Source: JBCCMQ01 sp039026235 (GTDB lineage Bacteria; Pseudomonadota; Alphaproteobacteria; Rhodobacterales; Rhodobacteraceae). From it: a stretch of 64,000 nt of DNA. The stretch spans positions 1 through 64,000 of the forward strand of contig JBCCMQ010000016.1 in the NCBI GenBank assembly GCA_039026235.1. Reading direction: 5' to 3'. The position numbers and the translations under genes were made by a program. Shown one piece after another: positions 1 through 8,456 of this stretch (within the stretch, counting starts at the first letter, position 1; every line of letters begins with the position of its first letter). Below the pieces are notes generated by a model. It had not been told where the DNA came from and made no database searches. It was given only the letters and a program-made list of their open reading frames with translations.

Positions 1-704
1 TAGTCACAGTAGGTCGCCAAGATCGCTCGTGTCGCAATCCCGAAAGAGCAAAGCCCATGCAGAATTGGGCGGTCAAATCCCGCTGCTGCTGCTACGTCCG
101 GATCGACATGCAGCGGGTTCGGATCGCCGGATAGTCTGTAGAACAGTGCTGAGCGCGGATCCGTGTGCGTCTCAAATCTGGCTTCAGGCAGGCCATCCGG
201 CACTTGATGCGGCGTGGGTTGCGGTCCGATATCTCCACCGCAGCCGCCGTTTCCTCGCGCGAAGTTAACGACCTTTACGGTGGCCAGCGCGCCGAATTTG
301 TCCGCGATGTTGCGCTCTAGAAAGATGAGGACGCCCTTGGATTCGCCCTTGTCGATGATGCGCGTGATGCGGGTCTTTGCGCGTACCACGGAATCTGTGG
401 GCAGCTGCCGGTGCAGGACAACCTCTTGCTCGGCGTGGAGAAAGCGATGCCAGTCTATGCCCGTGGCGGGGTCTCTTGCCCAAAAACCAGGGCTCGCAAG
501 CACGGCAGCCATTGAAGGGACGACACGCAAGTTCGGTTCTTCGAACACAAAAGGTAGCTCGGGGCGATGCGTCGGGTCCTCGCCAAATCCAATGCCTAAA
601 GCGTAAAGGATACAGTCTTTTGTGGTGTAACTCTGCACGACTTCCGGGAAGGCGAAGTTTTGAAGCCTCACTCTGAAGTCGCTTAGTGTCTCGACAATTG
701 CCAT
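1..704 (-). CDS. MaoC-family enoyl-CoA hydratase (hydratase 2 type), partial, C-terminus beyond the window
   Basis: Reading from ATG at 704 down to the left edge gives about 234 open residues. Hydratase 2 adds water to trans-2-enoyl-CoA to give (R)-3-hydroxyacyl-CoA. The first part (FWARDPATGIDWHRFLHAEQ) matches the N-terminal hot-dog half. The segment YRLSGDPNPLHVDP, followed by GFDRPILHGLC, is the hydratase-2 signature with the catalytic Asp, Asn and His region. It is a clear paralogue of the protein at 7594-8448 across its whole visible length. It is divergent from the acyl-CoA ligase at 819, and the 19-bp inverted repeat at 769-787 lies between them. The Shine-Dalgarno sequence before 704 is weak, so the start is moderately certain. 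The family is firm; the substrate is unknown. Confidence 0.85.
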   Translation of the reverse strand, partial: MAIVETLSDFRVRLQNFAFPEVVQSYTTKDCILYALGIGFGEDPTHRPELPFVFEEPNLRVVPSMAAVLASPGFWARDPATGIDWHRFLHAEQEVVLHRQLPTDSVVRAKTRITRIIDKGESKGVLIFLERNIADKFGALATVKVVNFARGNGGCGGDIGPQPTPHQVPDGLPEARFETHTDPRSALFYRLSGDPNPLHVDPDVAAAAGFDRPILHGLCSFGIATRAILATYCD

Positions 705-768
705 CCGATCGCCGCCCAAGGTTATTGCGCGATACGCGCGGCATTCTCACCTCTCTGCAGGTAGTACA

Positions 769-794
769 CTTGCAAATAGATAGCAAGCGAATTA
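769..794. promoter_or_regulatory. Operator-like 19-bp inverted repeat plus CGAATTA in a divergent promoter
   Basis: CTTGC and GCAAG form perfect 5-bp arms around a 9-nt AT-rich centre (769-787), followed directly by CGAATTA. The same arms, the same 9-nt spacing and the same CGAATTA tail recur at 13517-13542 in another divergent promoter of this island. The position between the MaoC gene and the acyl-CoA ligase fits binding of a dimeric regulator such as a MarR protein. The regulator is inferred, not shown. Confidence 0.55.
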
Positions 795-818
795 TTAGAG
801 GGTGGAAGGAGGATGCCC

Positions 819-2336
819 ATGCCGCAGATTGTATTCGCAGGACAGCCTTACGCGCTTTCCGCCTTAGAAGACGAGGCAACGCGCGGGGCGGCTGGTCTTG
901 CGGCGCTAGGAGCGACGGGCGGGACGGTAGCTCTGCTTTTGCGGAATGATGCCGCATTCGTAACCGTCAGCGTGGCCGTCCGCCTTGCGGGCGCGGCAAC
1001 ACTTCCTCTCAACTGGCACCTTAAGGCGCCCGATCTGACCTTCATTCTAGAGGACAGCGGTGCAGCTATTCTGGTCGCTCACGTGGATCTTTGGAACGCG
1101 ATTGAGCACGAGCTACCCGATGAGCTCAAAAAGAAGCTCACCGTGTTCCTGGTACCAACGCCAGATGCGGTGGCGGCGGCTTATTCGATCCCGCACGACT
1201 GCACGACTTTTTCAGGTGGCGGCGAGCTTTGGTCGTCATTGGTCTCTGGGCATAACCCGATCGCCGTTCCTTCGAAGCAACGCCCGTTCCCCTTGATCTA
1301 CACGTCCGGAACAACCGGACGCCCGAAAGGGGTTCAGAGACTGGGTGCCAGCCAGCCCGCGCGCGTAGCCTACGACGCGTTCTTCGACGAGGATGCGCGG
1401 ACACTCCTTGCTACGCCGCTGTACCATGCGGCGGCGCATCGCTTCTTGGATGGTACGCTAAAGTCAGGGGGAAGCGTGATCCTGCCCGCAAGATTTGATG
1501 CAGAGGGCATGCTTCGGGACATCGAGACCTACCTAGTTACAACAAGCTTCCTTGTTCCGGCGATGTTTCAGAGGTTTTTGCGCTTACCCGAAGATGTCAA
1601 AACCCGCTATGATCTCTCAAGCCTGCGGCACGTCGTTGTGGCCGGTGCGCCATGCGCGCCGGATGTAAAGGCGGCAATGATCGATTGGTGGGGCCCTGTG
1701 ATCTACGAATACTATGGATCAACCGAATTGGGCGCCGTAACCTTTGCTTCCAGTGAGGACGCGATCGCGCGACCAGGTACCGTCGGGCGTGCAGTTCCGA
1801 CCGCGCGCGTTGCGATCTTGGACGATGCAGGGAATCCGTGCGAAAACGGCGAGATTGGCGAGATATTCGGGCGAAGGGATGATCTTCCTGATTTCACTTA
1901 CCTAAACCGCGCTGACGCACGTGCCGAGGCAGAGGTAGGTGATCTCGTATCAATGGGCGACGTCGGGTTCATCGATGCCGACGGCTATTTGTTCCTGAGT
2001 GACAGAAAGACCGACATGATCATCTCGAATGGTGTCAACGTCTATCCGGCTCAGATAGAGGCGGCCATCCTCGCGCATCCTGATGTGGCCGACTGCGCCG
2101 TCTTCGGAATTCCCGATGATATGGCTGGAGAGAGCATCGCGGCTGTCGTCGAACCGGTCGAAGATCGCGGCCTGAACGCCGACGAATTGACAGCCTTTTT
2201 GAAATCTAAGATCGCCACCTACATGGTCCCGCGCCACATCGAAGAACGACGTAGCTTTCCGCGAGACGAGGCTGGTAAGGTTAAAAAACGAGAACTGCGC
2301 GCAAGATTTTGGGAAAACGCGAAGCGTGCGATCTAG
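819..2336 (+). CDS. AMP-dependent acyl-CoA synthetase/ligase
   Basis: This ANL-superfamily ligase (505 aa) activates a carboxylic acid to its CoA thioester through an acyl-AMP. The phosphate-binding loop IYTSGTTGRPKG is near residue 160. The A5-type motif YEYYGSTELG, the hinge/A8 region with GDVGFIDADGYLFLSDRKTD, and the C-terminal catalytic lysine segment RDEAGKVKKREL are all present. GGAGG at 808-812 is 6 nt from ATG 819 but abuts the in-frame ATG 813, so 819 is preferred. The 3' end overlaps the convergent marR gene by 4 nt. It is the first of two ligases in the island and only distantly similar to the one at 10804. The substrate cannot be deduced. Confidence 0.9.
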   Translation: MPQIVFAGQPYALSALEDEATRGAAGLAALGATGGTVALLLRNDAAFVTVSVAVRLAGAATLPLNWHLKAPDLTFILEDSGAAILVAHVDLWNAIEHELPDELKKKLTVFLVPTPDAVAAAYSIPHDCTTFSGGGELWSSLVSGHNPIAVPSKQRPFPLIYTSGTTGRPKGVQRLGASQPARVAYDAFFDEDARTLLATPLYHAAAHRFLDGTLKSGGSVILPARFDAEGMLRDIETYLVTTSFLVPAMFQRFLRLPEDVKTRYDLSSLRHVVVAGAPCAPDVKAAMIDWWGPVIYEYYGSTELGAVTFASSEDAIARPGTVGRAVPTARVAILDDAGNPCENGEIGEIFGRRDDLPDFTYLNRADARAEAEVGDLVSMGDVGFIDADGYLFLSDRKTDMIISNGVNVYPAQIEAAILAHPDVADCAVFGIPDDMAGESIAAVVEPVEDRGLNADELTAFLKSKIATYMVPRHIEERRSFPRDEAGKVKKRELRARFWENAKRAI

Positions 2337-2824
2337 TCCCGTACCAGCGTCGGCACCTCTCCGGCCAGCGCTTCGCGAAGGTTGCCGCGAACGCGGCGCA
2401 TAAGGGTCAAAAGCTGATCGACTTCCGCGCCGCTTAACGTTTCGAAAGACATTTCATTCACCTGAGCCGCAGCTTCACTAAGCACATGCTTTTTTGACGT
2501 TGCAGATGCTTTCAGAAAAACACGCTTAGTACGGCGATCCTTGGCATCAGGGCGCCGCTCGACCCAGTCTGCCGCTTCAAGCCGGTCGACCATGCCGCTC
2601 ACGGCGACAGTACCGATACCCAATTGCCCGGCGAGCTCAACTTGCGTGCGTCCGTCTTCCTGCAGAAGCCTGTTCAGCAAATAGACTTGAGCGGACGTCA
2701 GCCCGTGCGGAGCCAGGAACGCGTCCAGTAGCTTGATTCTTTGACGGGCAACGTGCTGGAAGACCAAGCCCGCTTCGTTCTCGGACTGGCTATCTTCGTT
2801 TGCGGCAATCGCGGTGTCTGGCAT
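2333..2824 (-). CDS. MarR-family transcriptional regulator
   Basis: The protein (163 aa) has the MarR winged helix. Helix-turn-helix residues QVELAGQLGIGTVAVSGMVD are followed by the wing sequence ERRPDAKDRRTKRVFL, where the DxRxxxxxLT-like signature sits. MarR dimers usually repress nearby catabolic genes and release DNA on binding an aromatic acid or acyl-CoA. ATG 2824 is preferred over an in-frame start at 2863 because GAAGGA lies at good distance before it. The gene is divergent from the aldehyde dehydrogenase at 3073, and the 248-bp space between them has two palindromes. It is the likely local regulator of the aldehyde/alcohol dehydrogenase pair and perhaps of the ligase. Effector unknown. 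Confidence 0.9.
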   Translation of the reverse strand: MPDTAIAANEDSQSENEAGLVFQHVARQRIKLLDAFLAPHGLTSAQVYLLNRLLQEDGRTQVELAGQLGIGTVAVSGMVDRLEAADWVERRPDAKDRRTKRVFLKASATSKKHVLSEAAAQVNEMSFETLSGAEVDQLLTLMRRVRGNLREALAGEVPTLVRD

Positions 2825-2886
2825 GTGTTGTCCTTCTCTTGGCTTGCGTCGAGAGATACACAACGCATTTTATAATTAGGATGCGA

Positions 2887-2898
2887 ACGGAATTCCGT
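2887..2898. promoter_or_regulatory. 12-bp perfect palindrome upstream of marR
   Basis: ACGGAATTCCGT is a perfect palindrome about 63 bp upstream of the marR start in the marR/aldehyde dehydrogenase divergent region. It could be a regulator half-site pair. No second copy was noticed in the window, so the functional reading is tentative. Confidence 0.3.
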
Positions 2899-2943
2899 CA
2901 ACAGAGATAGCCCTATCAAAACACAAATGGAAATTCTCTTGCG

Positions 2944-2965
2944 ATTAATTCATATACGTATTAAT
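2944..2965. promoter_or_regulatory. AT-rich inverted repeat upstream of aldehyde dehydrogenase
   Basis: ATTAAT occurs twice (2944-2949 and 2960-2965) separated by 10 nt that contain TATACGTA. Because ATTAAT is self-complementary, the whole is a 22-bp dyad of a size typical of MarR operators. It sits about 110 bp before the aldehyde dehydrogenase start in a stretch with no coding sequence. Confidence 0.35.
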
Positions 2966-3072
2966 TACTAGCGAAGTAAATGTGCGCCACCTTTTCTGGG
3001 TGCCGCAATGAAGACCCCTGGGAGTAACGCAGAAGACGGGCCCAAGACGGCTTGTCATACGGGAGGAAACAC

Positions 3073-4506
3073 ATGCTACACGACCGTTTTTTCATAGGAA
3101 ACCAATGGGCCAAGCCGGCCACTGACGCCCAGTTCACCATCAAGAACGCGTCGACAGGAGAAACTGTCGGCACCACAGCCGAAGCGGGAACTGCCGATAT
3201 TGACGCTGCTGTGGCGGCGGCGCGTTCGGCTTTTGACGTTGGAGAGTGGCCCCGTATGGCGCCATCAGAGCGTGCACGTATTATGCGCCGCTTTGCCGAA
3301 GAGCTGCGCAAGCGGGCGCCACAAACGGCCGAGGCCGTGAGTACGCAGAACGGGATGCCGATCTCAATCTCAGGGGCGTTTGAGGGCGATGTGGCCCCGA
3401 ACATCCTGGACTACTATGCAGATCTTGCGGATGAGATGGTGTTGGAAGAAGTCCGCCCTTCACAGTTCGGCACCGAGACGTTTGTGCAGCGTCTTCCTGT
3501 TGGCGTCGTTGCCGCGATCATCCCTTGGAACTTCCCGGTCAATCTATCGCTTGTGAAACTCGGGCCCGCCATGGCAGCCGGGTGCACGATGGTTATCAAG
3601 CCGTCCCCCGGCACCGTTCTCGATAGCTACGTGATGGCCGAGGCAGCACTCGCCGCCGGTGTGCCGCCGGGCGTCTTGAACTGGGTGCCTGCAGACCGCG
3701 AAGTTGGCCAATACCTGATCGAGCATCCCGACATCGACAAGGTGGCCTTCACTGGCTCTACCGCCGCTGGTCGGAAAATTGCTGCGCGCTGCGGCGAGTT
3801 GTTGCGCCCGGTCACACTCGAACTCGGGGGCAAGTCGGCGGCGATCCTGCTGGAGGACACGGATTTGGATACCTTCACCCAAGGCATCCCGACGGCGTGT
3901 TTGCTCAACAATGGACAGACCTGCTACCTAGGTACGCGTATCCTGGCGCCAAAGAGCCGTTACGACGAGATCGTCGATGCTGTTGCTGGCTTTGTGGGCG
4001 GACTGAAAGTGGGGGATGCGATGGACCCGGAAACCCATGTCGGCCCATTGGCTTCAGAAGAGCACCGCGCCCGGGTGGAGCGCTACATCGAAATCGGCAA
4101 GGGCGAGGGTCGTCTCGTGGCTGGCGGACGCAGACCCGGCACCTCTCAGGGCGGCTGGTTTGTAGAGCCAACTGTGTTCGCTGACGTCGATAACTCGGCA
4201 ACCATTGCCCGTGAAGAGATCTTCGGTCCTGTATTGTCAATCATCCCCTATGAGGGCGAAGCGCAGGCCATCGAGATCGCCAATGACAGCGACTTCGGGC
4301 TTGGCGGTTCAGTCTGGAGCAAGGACAAGGCCCACGCAAAGTCTGTCGCCGAAAAGGTGCATACCGGTTCCATTGGCCTGAATGGATATGTGATTTCGGT
4401 GGGCTCACCATTTGGTGGCATCAAGCAAAGCGGTATCGGACGAGAGTTTGGTCCGGAGGCTATGAATGCCTACCAAACCTACAAGTCGATCTTCGCGATG
4501 AATTAG
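3073..4506 (+). CDS. NAD(P)-dependent aldehyde dehydrogenase
   Basis: The protein (477 aa, normal for the superfamily) oxidises an aldehyde to the acid. It shows the cofactor-pocket segment IIPWNFPVNL, the general-base Glu in VTLELGGKSA and the nucleophilic Cys in NNGQTCYLGTR. The C-terminal FGGIKQSGIGREFG is also typical. GGGAGG at 3061-3066 is 6 nt before ATG 3073, which fixes the start; an upstream in-frame TTG at 3052 is less likely. It is followed after 71 nt by a zinc alcohol dehydrogenase, so the pair probably converts an alcohol through an aldehyde to an acid that the nearby ligases could activate. Exact substrate not readable. Confidence 0.92.
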   Translation: MLHDRFFIGNQWAKPATDAQFTIKNASTGETVGTTAEAGTADIDAAVAAARSAFDVGEWPRMAPSERARIMRRFAEELRKRAPQTAEAVSTQNGMPISISGAFEGDVAPNILDYYADLADEMVLEEVRPSQFGTETFVQRLPVGVVAAIIPWNFPVNLSLVKLGPAMAAGCTMVIKPSPGTVLDSYVMAEAALAAGVPPGVLNWVPADREVGQYLIEHPDIDKVAFTGSTAAGRKIAARCGELLRPVTLELGGKSAAILLEDTDLDTFTQGIPTACLLNNGQTCYLGTRILAPKSRYDEIVDAVAGFVGGLKVGDAMDPETHVGPLASEEHRARVERYIEIGKGEGRLVAGGRRPGTSQGGWFVEPTVFADVDNSATIAREEIFGPVLSIIPYEGEAQAIEIANDSDFGLGGSVWSKDKAHAKSVAEKVHTGSIGLNGYVISVGSPFGGIKQSGIGREFGPEAMNAYQTYKSIFAMN

Positions 4507-4527
4507 GTCGCGTATTTTCGACAGAAT

Positions 4528-4559
4528 GGCGGGGCCGTTTCCTTCCCGGCGGTCCCGCC
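4528..4559 (+). other. GC-rich hairpin between aldehyde and alcohol dehydrogenase genes
   Basis: GGCGGGGCCG at 4528-4537 can pair with CGGCGGTCCCGCC at 4547-4559, with a small internal mismatch and a loop of about 9 nt. No U-run follows, so it is unlikely to be a classic terminator. It may stabilise the upstream mRNA end or attenuate transcription into the alcohol dehydrogenase gene. Confidence 0.4.
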
Positions 4560-4577
4560 GATAAGTTTAGGAGCCAG

Positions 4578-5678
4578 ATGAAAACATACCAAGCCGCAGT
4601 GTTACGTCAAAAGAACGGAACCTTCGGGATCGAGACGATCAGCATGGAGCCACCGCGAGAGAGAGAGGTGGTTGTAAAGATCGTGGGTGTGGGACTGTGC
4701 CATACGGATCTGGTGGTTCGCGAGGGAAACTACCCAATTCCGTTTCCGATGGTGCTCGGGCACGAGGGTTCGGGCATTGTATATATGGTGGGCAGCGAAG
4801 TGACCGCTGTAGCTCCGGGAGATCACGTGGTTCTGTCTTTCGGTTTCGATAGCCACTGCAAGAACTGTATGAACGGGCAGCCGGCCTACAGCGATCAGTT
4901 CTTTGCGCGCAACTTCAGCGGCCGGCGTCCGGACGGAACCACTCCGCTTTCGGATAGCAAGGGCGAGGACCTCAGCAGCTACTTTTTTGCGCAATCGTCC
5001 TTCGGTGAATACGCAATCGCGCCAGAGGAAAGCGTCATAAAAATTGATCCAGATGTGCCGCTGGAAATCATGGGGCCACTTGGCTGCGGCGTTCAAACTG
5101 GAGCAGGGGCCGTTATGAACGCATTGACCTGCCGCCCTGGCACGTCAATCGCCATTTTTGGCGCAGGCTCCGTCGGATTGTCTGCCGTCCTTGCGGCGCG
5201 TGCTGTTGGTTGCACCGAGATCATTGCTGTGGATTTGATGGCGCGTCGCCTCGATATCGCAAAGGAAATGGGAGCGACCCATACAATCAACGGTAGCTCG
5301 GAAAACGCGGTAGAACGTATTGTGGAGATTACCGGTGATGGCGCGCAATATGCGCTGGATTGCACCGGAGTTCCGCCGGTTGTGCGCCAGTCCGTTGAAT
5401 GCTTGCGCCTGACGGGGATGGCCGGGCTGCTGGGTGTGCCGCAACCAGGCGCAGAGCTGACCCTAGAGCTAAGAACCCTGCTCTCAGGCCGCGGCATTAG
5501 AGGCATTATCGAGGGCGACAGCGTGCCCCGCAGCTTCATTCCTGAACTTGTCGCCCTTTGGAAAACCGGGCGTTTCCCGTTTGACAGCCTTATAAAGACC
5601 TACCGTTTAGACCAGATCGAAGAAGCCATTCGCGATACGGAGACCGGTGAGGTTGTCAAAGCGGTTCTCTTGCCCTGA
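4578..5678 (+). CDS. Zinc-binding alcohol dehydrogenase, aryl-alcohol dehydrogenase-like
   Basis: This medium-chain dehydrogenase (366 aa) interconverts an alcohol and an aldehyde with NAD(P). Catalytic-zinc ligands are seen in GLCHTDLV, GHEGSG and GPLGCGVQTGAG, and the Rossmann fold in FGAGSVGLSAV. The overall pattern resembles benzyl/aryl-alcohol dehydrogenases. The structural-zinc loop is unusual: SHCKNCMNGQPAYS keeps two of the four usual cysteines, with Asp and Ser where the first and last are expected. An AGGAG Shine-Dalgarno precedes ATG 4578. It follows the aldehyde dehydrogenase on the same strand and ends at a strong hairpin. Class is firm; the aryl-alcohol preference is inference. 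Confidence 0.9.
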   Translation: MKTYQAAVLRQKNGTFGIETISMEPPREREVVVKIVGVGLCHTDLVVREGNYPIPFPMVLGHEGSGIVYMVGSEVTAVAPGDHVVLSFGFDSHCKNCMNGQPAYSDQFFARNFSGRRPDGTTPLSDSKGEDLSSYFFAQSSFGEYAIAPEESVIKIDPDVPLEIMGPLGCGVQTGAGAVMNALTCRPGTSIAIFGAGSVGLSAVLAARAVGCTEIIAVDLMARRLDIAKEMGATHTINGSSENAVERIVEITGDGAQYALDCTGVPPVVRQSVECLRLTGMAGLLGVPQPGAELTLELRTLLSGRGIRGIIEGDSVPRSFIPELVALWKTGRFPFDSLIKTYRLDQIEEAIRDTETGEVVKAVLLP

Positions 5679-7377
5679 AGCCTATGGCGCTCTGCTGAAA
5701 GCGGAGCGCCCTCTTTTGTTCGCTTCCATTAATCATTTCACCCGCGCGCCATCCGATCATCATACTCGCCGCATTGGTGTTCGTGGTCGTGATGATTGGC
5801 ATAACCGACGCATCCGCGACGCCAAGCCCATCGATCCCATAGACCCGCAATTGAGGGTCCACAACTTTGTCGATTTGGCAGGTCGAAGTTGGGTGGAAAT
5901 AGGTGTTGACGGATTTCGCCAGGAACTCACGCCATTCTGCATCTGTAAGTTCACCATCCTTTTCTGGAAGAAGCTCGCGTTTTCGAACGTCTTTGAAATA
6001 GTCGGGCGCGCCGATCTCTCGACAGATCACTGCCGAGGCAAGGTAGGATTTCCAATCCTGCTGTTCCGCGCGATAGTTGGTTTCGATGATTGGGGCATCC
6101 GCGACGTCAGATGACGGGAGTTTCACGTGGCCAAGGGAGACAGGGGTGGCGACGCTGCACAAAAGCGAAAAGGCATGCTCGAATTCCACTTTGTGACCCT
6201 GCGACACGAAGGGGGCCGATGCTTAGAGAGCGACCGTATCCGGCGCGCGCAGTCACGATTCCGATCGCTCCCACATGACCGTTTCGCAATGATTGTAGTG
6301 GGAGACTGGCACTGGGCCCTTTGTTTCTATGGTCACACCGGCGCCGAGGATATGGTCTTGTAGTCCTTGCCCTACTGGCAGATCGGCGACTGCGTCGATG
6401 CCTACGGCTTTAAGATCCTCAGCCGGACCTATGCCCGAGACCATTAGCAATCGCGGACTGTCAATGGCGCCAGCGGCCAGGATCACCTCTGCGCCATCCC
6501 GTACGGATACGGGTTGACCGTTGTGGAGGTAGGTTACGCCCGTGCAGGTCGTTCCCTCGACATCGAGCTTGTGGACGGGAGCATCTGTCAGGAGCGTTAC
6601 GTTGCCGGTCGCCATGGCCGGAGCCACGAAAGCCGTCGAGGAACGTTGGCGCCGTGTATCCTTGATGTTGAAATCGATCCAGGCTGGCCTCTCGTGCCGT
6701 TCTGAATTGATGTTTTCCGTAGGTTTGAAACCCATTGCCGTCGCTGCGTCTATAAAGGCTTGCGCGCCTGGATGTTTCTTATTTTCTGTCGGTTGAGATA
6801 CGTAGAGTGGTCCGTTGGTACCCCGATTCACGCCGCCTGGCGCCAACGTCTCCATGTCCATGAATATTGGGAGCAAATCCTCAAAGCGCCAGCCCGTCGC
6901 GCCCATCTCCGCCCAGGTCTCAAAATCAGATCTGTGACCGCGAACGCAGACCATCACGTTGATCGCCGAGCTACCGCCCAACACATTGCCGCGCGACCAA
7001 AGATGCGTGCGTCCGTCAGTGTGTGTGAAGGGGAGGCTTTAAAACCACTTGGTGGCATCGGTGTCCAACGCGGCGCCCCATAGGAGGGAGTTGTGTACCT
7101 CTTCCAGATTGTGATCGCGCCCGGCCTTCAAAACGAGAATGCGGGCTCCGGACTTTGCCAATTTGTGTACAGCGGCAGACCCTGCCGATCCGGATCCGAC
7201 GACAATGTAGTCAAAGTCGCCGCTAAGGTTTTCCGTGGTCTTTGTCGAATGAGCACGGACTTGGCCAGACCATGCGGTAGCCAACGCCCCTGCCATCCCG
7301 GTGCTAAGCCCCAAGGCCCTTGCTTTTTTTATGAAGTCGCGGCGGCTTACTTTCCCGCTGTTGAACGCAGCGACCAC
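5656..7377 (-). pseudogene. GMC-family oxidoreductase (choline dehydrogenase-like), inactivated by in-frame stops
   Basis: One minus-strand frame encodes a nearly complete GMC flavoprotein but is interrupted by stops at 7039-7041 (TAA), 6253-6255 (TGA) and about 6223 (TAA). Before the first stop there is a Tat-type leader (SRRDFIKKARALGLSTG) and the FAD dinucleotide motif YIVVGSGSAGSAAVHKLA. The second piece has HLWSRGNVLGGSSAINVMV, and the third has YFHPTSTCQ and ITTTNTNAASMMIGWRAGE near the C-terminus. All pieces stay in phase, so decay was by point mutation. The usual LLEAG strand end is changed to VLKAG. The intact enzyme would have been an exported FAD alcohol dehydrogenase. The start (GTG 7377) is approximate, since similar sequence continues a few codons upstream. 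Confidence 0.85.
5686..5720 (+). terminator. Rho-independent terminator after the alcohol dehydrogenase gene
   Basis: GGCGCTC (5686-5692) and GAGCGCC (5704-5710) form a 7-bp GC-rich stem with an 11-nt loop, and CTCTTTTGTT follows. It starts 8 nt after the alcohol dehydrogenase stop codon and overlaps the end of the convergent GMC pseudogene. Confidence 0.75.
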
Positions 7378-7528
7378 TGTGTCCAGGCCACGGTATGCGT
7401 TGTTTGTCCTATTATCTTCCCATTAGATCGTATGCTTTTGATTAGTCGCCTATCAAAAATTCTCAAAGTAAACCCGGCTACGAATTATTCGTCTGCAAAG
7501 TAAATTTAGATGCCGAGCGTGGGATGAT

Positions 7529-7556
7529 GCAAATAATTCGGTTGCGGATTATTTGC
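7529..7556. promoter_or_regulatory. 9-bp perfect inverted repeat upstream of the MaoC gene
   Basis: GCAAATAAT (7529-7537) and ATTATTTGC (7548-7556) are perfect inverted arms around a 10-nt spacer. The right arm is followed by TAGCTATCTATATG, related to the GCTATCTA/TTGCAA sequence of the element at 769-794. It lies about 40 bp before the MaoC start in the 216-bp divergent region facing the GMC pseudogene. It probably overlaps a promoter and serves as an operator. Confidence 0.5.
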
Positions 7557-7593
7557 TAGCTATCTATATGAAAGTGAGAAAGGTTCGTTCTGC

Positions 7594-8448
7594 ATGATCA
7601 ACTACGATGACCTCATGGCGCGCGACTTCGCTGATGTTCAGCACGGCTACACCGAAGATGATTGTATCCTGTACGCTCTGGGTCTCGGTCTCGGAGAGCC
7701 GGTAGATGAATGCCATCTCAGCGCCGTCTACGAAGGCGCCGACGCCTTTGCGGCCCTTCCGTCTTTTGTAAACGTGCTCGGTGTGCCACCTTTCTGGGCC
7801 AAGGACCCCTCGACGGGCATCACATGGCAGAAGATCGTCCACGGAGAACATGCCTTCACGCTCCACGGCCCCGTGCCGTCCCGCGCCGAGACTGTGGGCC
7901 GGACACGGCTTACAGGGCTCGTTGATAAGGGCGCAGGAAAGGGTGCACTGATCTATACTGAGCGTGAGGTCCTTTCAGCAGAAGGCAAACTGCTGGCGAC
8001 GATATCAAGTACGCTATTCGCGCGTGCTGATGGGGGTTTCGGTGGACCGCAGAGCCCCATGAAGGTCGTTCATACCGTGCCTGACCGGGCGCCAGACGTT
8101 TCGTACGACTTCGCCACTTCTCCGCGCGCCGCGCTCATCTATCGGCTGAGCGGCGACTTGAACCCGCTTCATGCTGATCCAGCCGTCGCCACGAAGGCGG
8201 GCTTTGATCGCCCGATCCTGCACGGGCTGTGCACCATGGGTATCGCCGCGTGGTCCATACCAATGGCACTTAGAGACGGTGATTTCACGGCTCTGACGCA
8301 TCAACAGGTACGGTTTTCCGCGCCCGTCTATCCAGGTGAGACCATCCGCACCGAAATTTGGGTCGACGGCGATGACATCAGCTTTCGTGCGCGCGTCCTT
8401 GAGCGCAACGTCATCGTCCTTGCCAACGGTCGCGCGCGTTTGAATTGA
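7594..8448 (+). CDS. MaoC-family enoyl-CoA hydratase 2
   Basis: The protein (284 aa) is a double hot-dog hydratase expected to form (R)-3-hydroxyacyl-CoA from trans-2-enoyl-CoA, like the hydratase part of peroxisomal MFE-2. The C-terminal half carries YRLSGDLNPLHADP and then GFDRPILHGLC, the hydratase-2 signature. The N-terminal half (FWAKDPSTGITWQKIVHGEH) is the degenerate partner fold. It is a full-length paralogue of the partial gene at 1-704. It opens a three-gene operon: its stop is 8 nt before the start of the DUF35 gene, which in turn overlaps the thiolase gene. The association resembles the hydratase/DUF35/Ltp2 group of steroid side-chain degradation. Function firm at family level. 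Confidence 0.9.
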   Translation: MINYDDLMARDFADVQHGYTEDDCILYALGLGLGEPVDECHLSAVYEGADAFAALPSFVNVLGVPPFWAKDPSTGITWQKIVHGEHAFTLHGPVPSRAETVGRTRLTGLVDKGAGKGALIYTEREVLSAEGKLLATISSTLFARADGGFGGPQSPMKVVHTVPDRAPDVSYDFATSPRAALIYRLSGDLNPLHADPAVATKAGFDRPILHGLCTMGIAAWSIPMALRDGDFTALTHQQVRFSAPVYPGETIRTEIWVDGDDISFRARVLERNVIVLANGRARLN

Positions 8449-8456
8449 GGCCCTTG

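Noticed and set aside
265..957. Minus-strand open frame of 230 residues at the left end
   Set aside because: It is rich in Arg and Pro without any domain and overlaps both the MaoC gene and the start of the acyl-CoA ligase. The frame ending in the MaoC signature on the same strand is the real one.
5656..7377. Stop-codon readthrough or selenocysteine in the GMC gene
   Set aside because: Three stops of two types, with no nearby recoding structure noticed and an altered FAD-strand residue, fit decay better than recoding.
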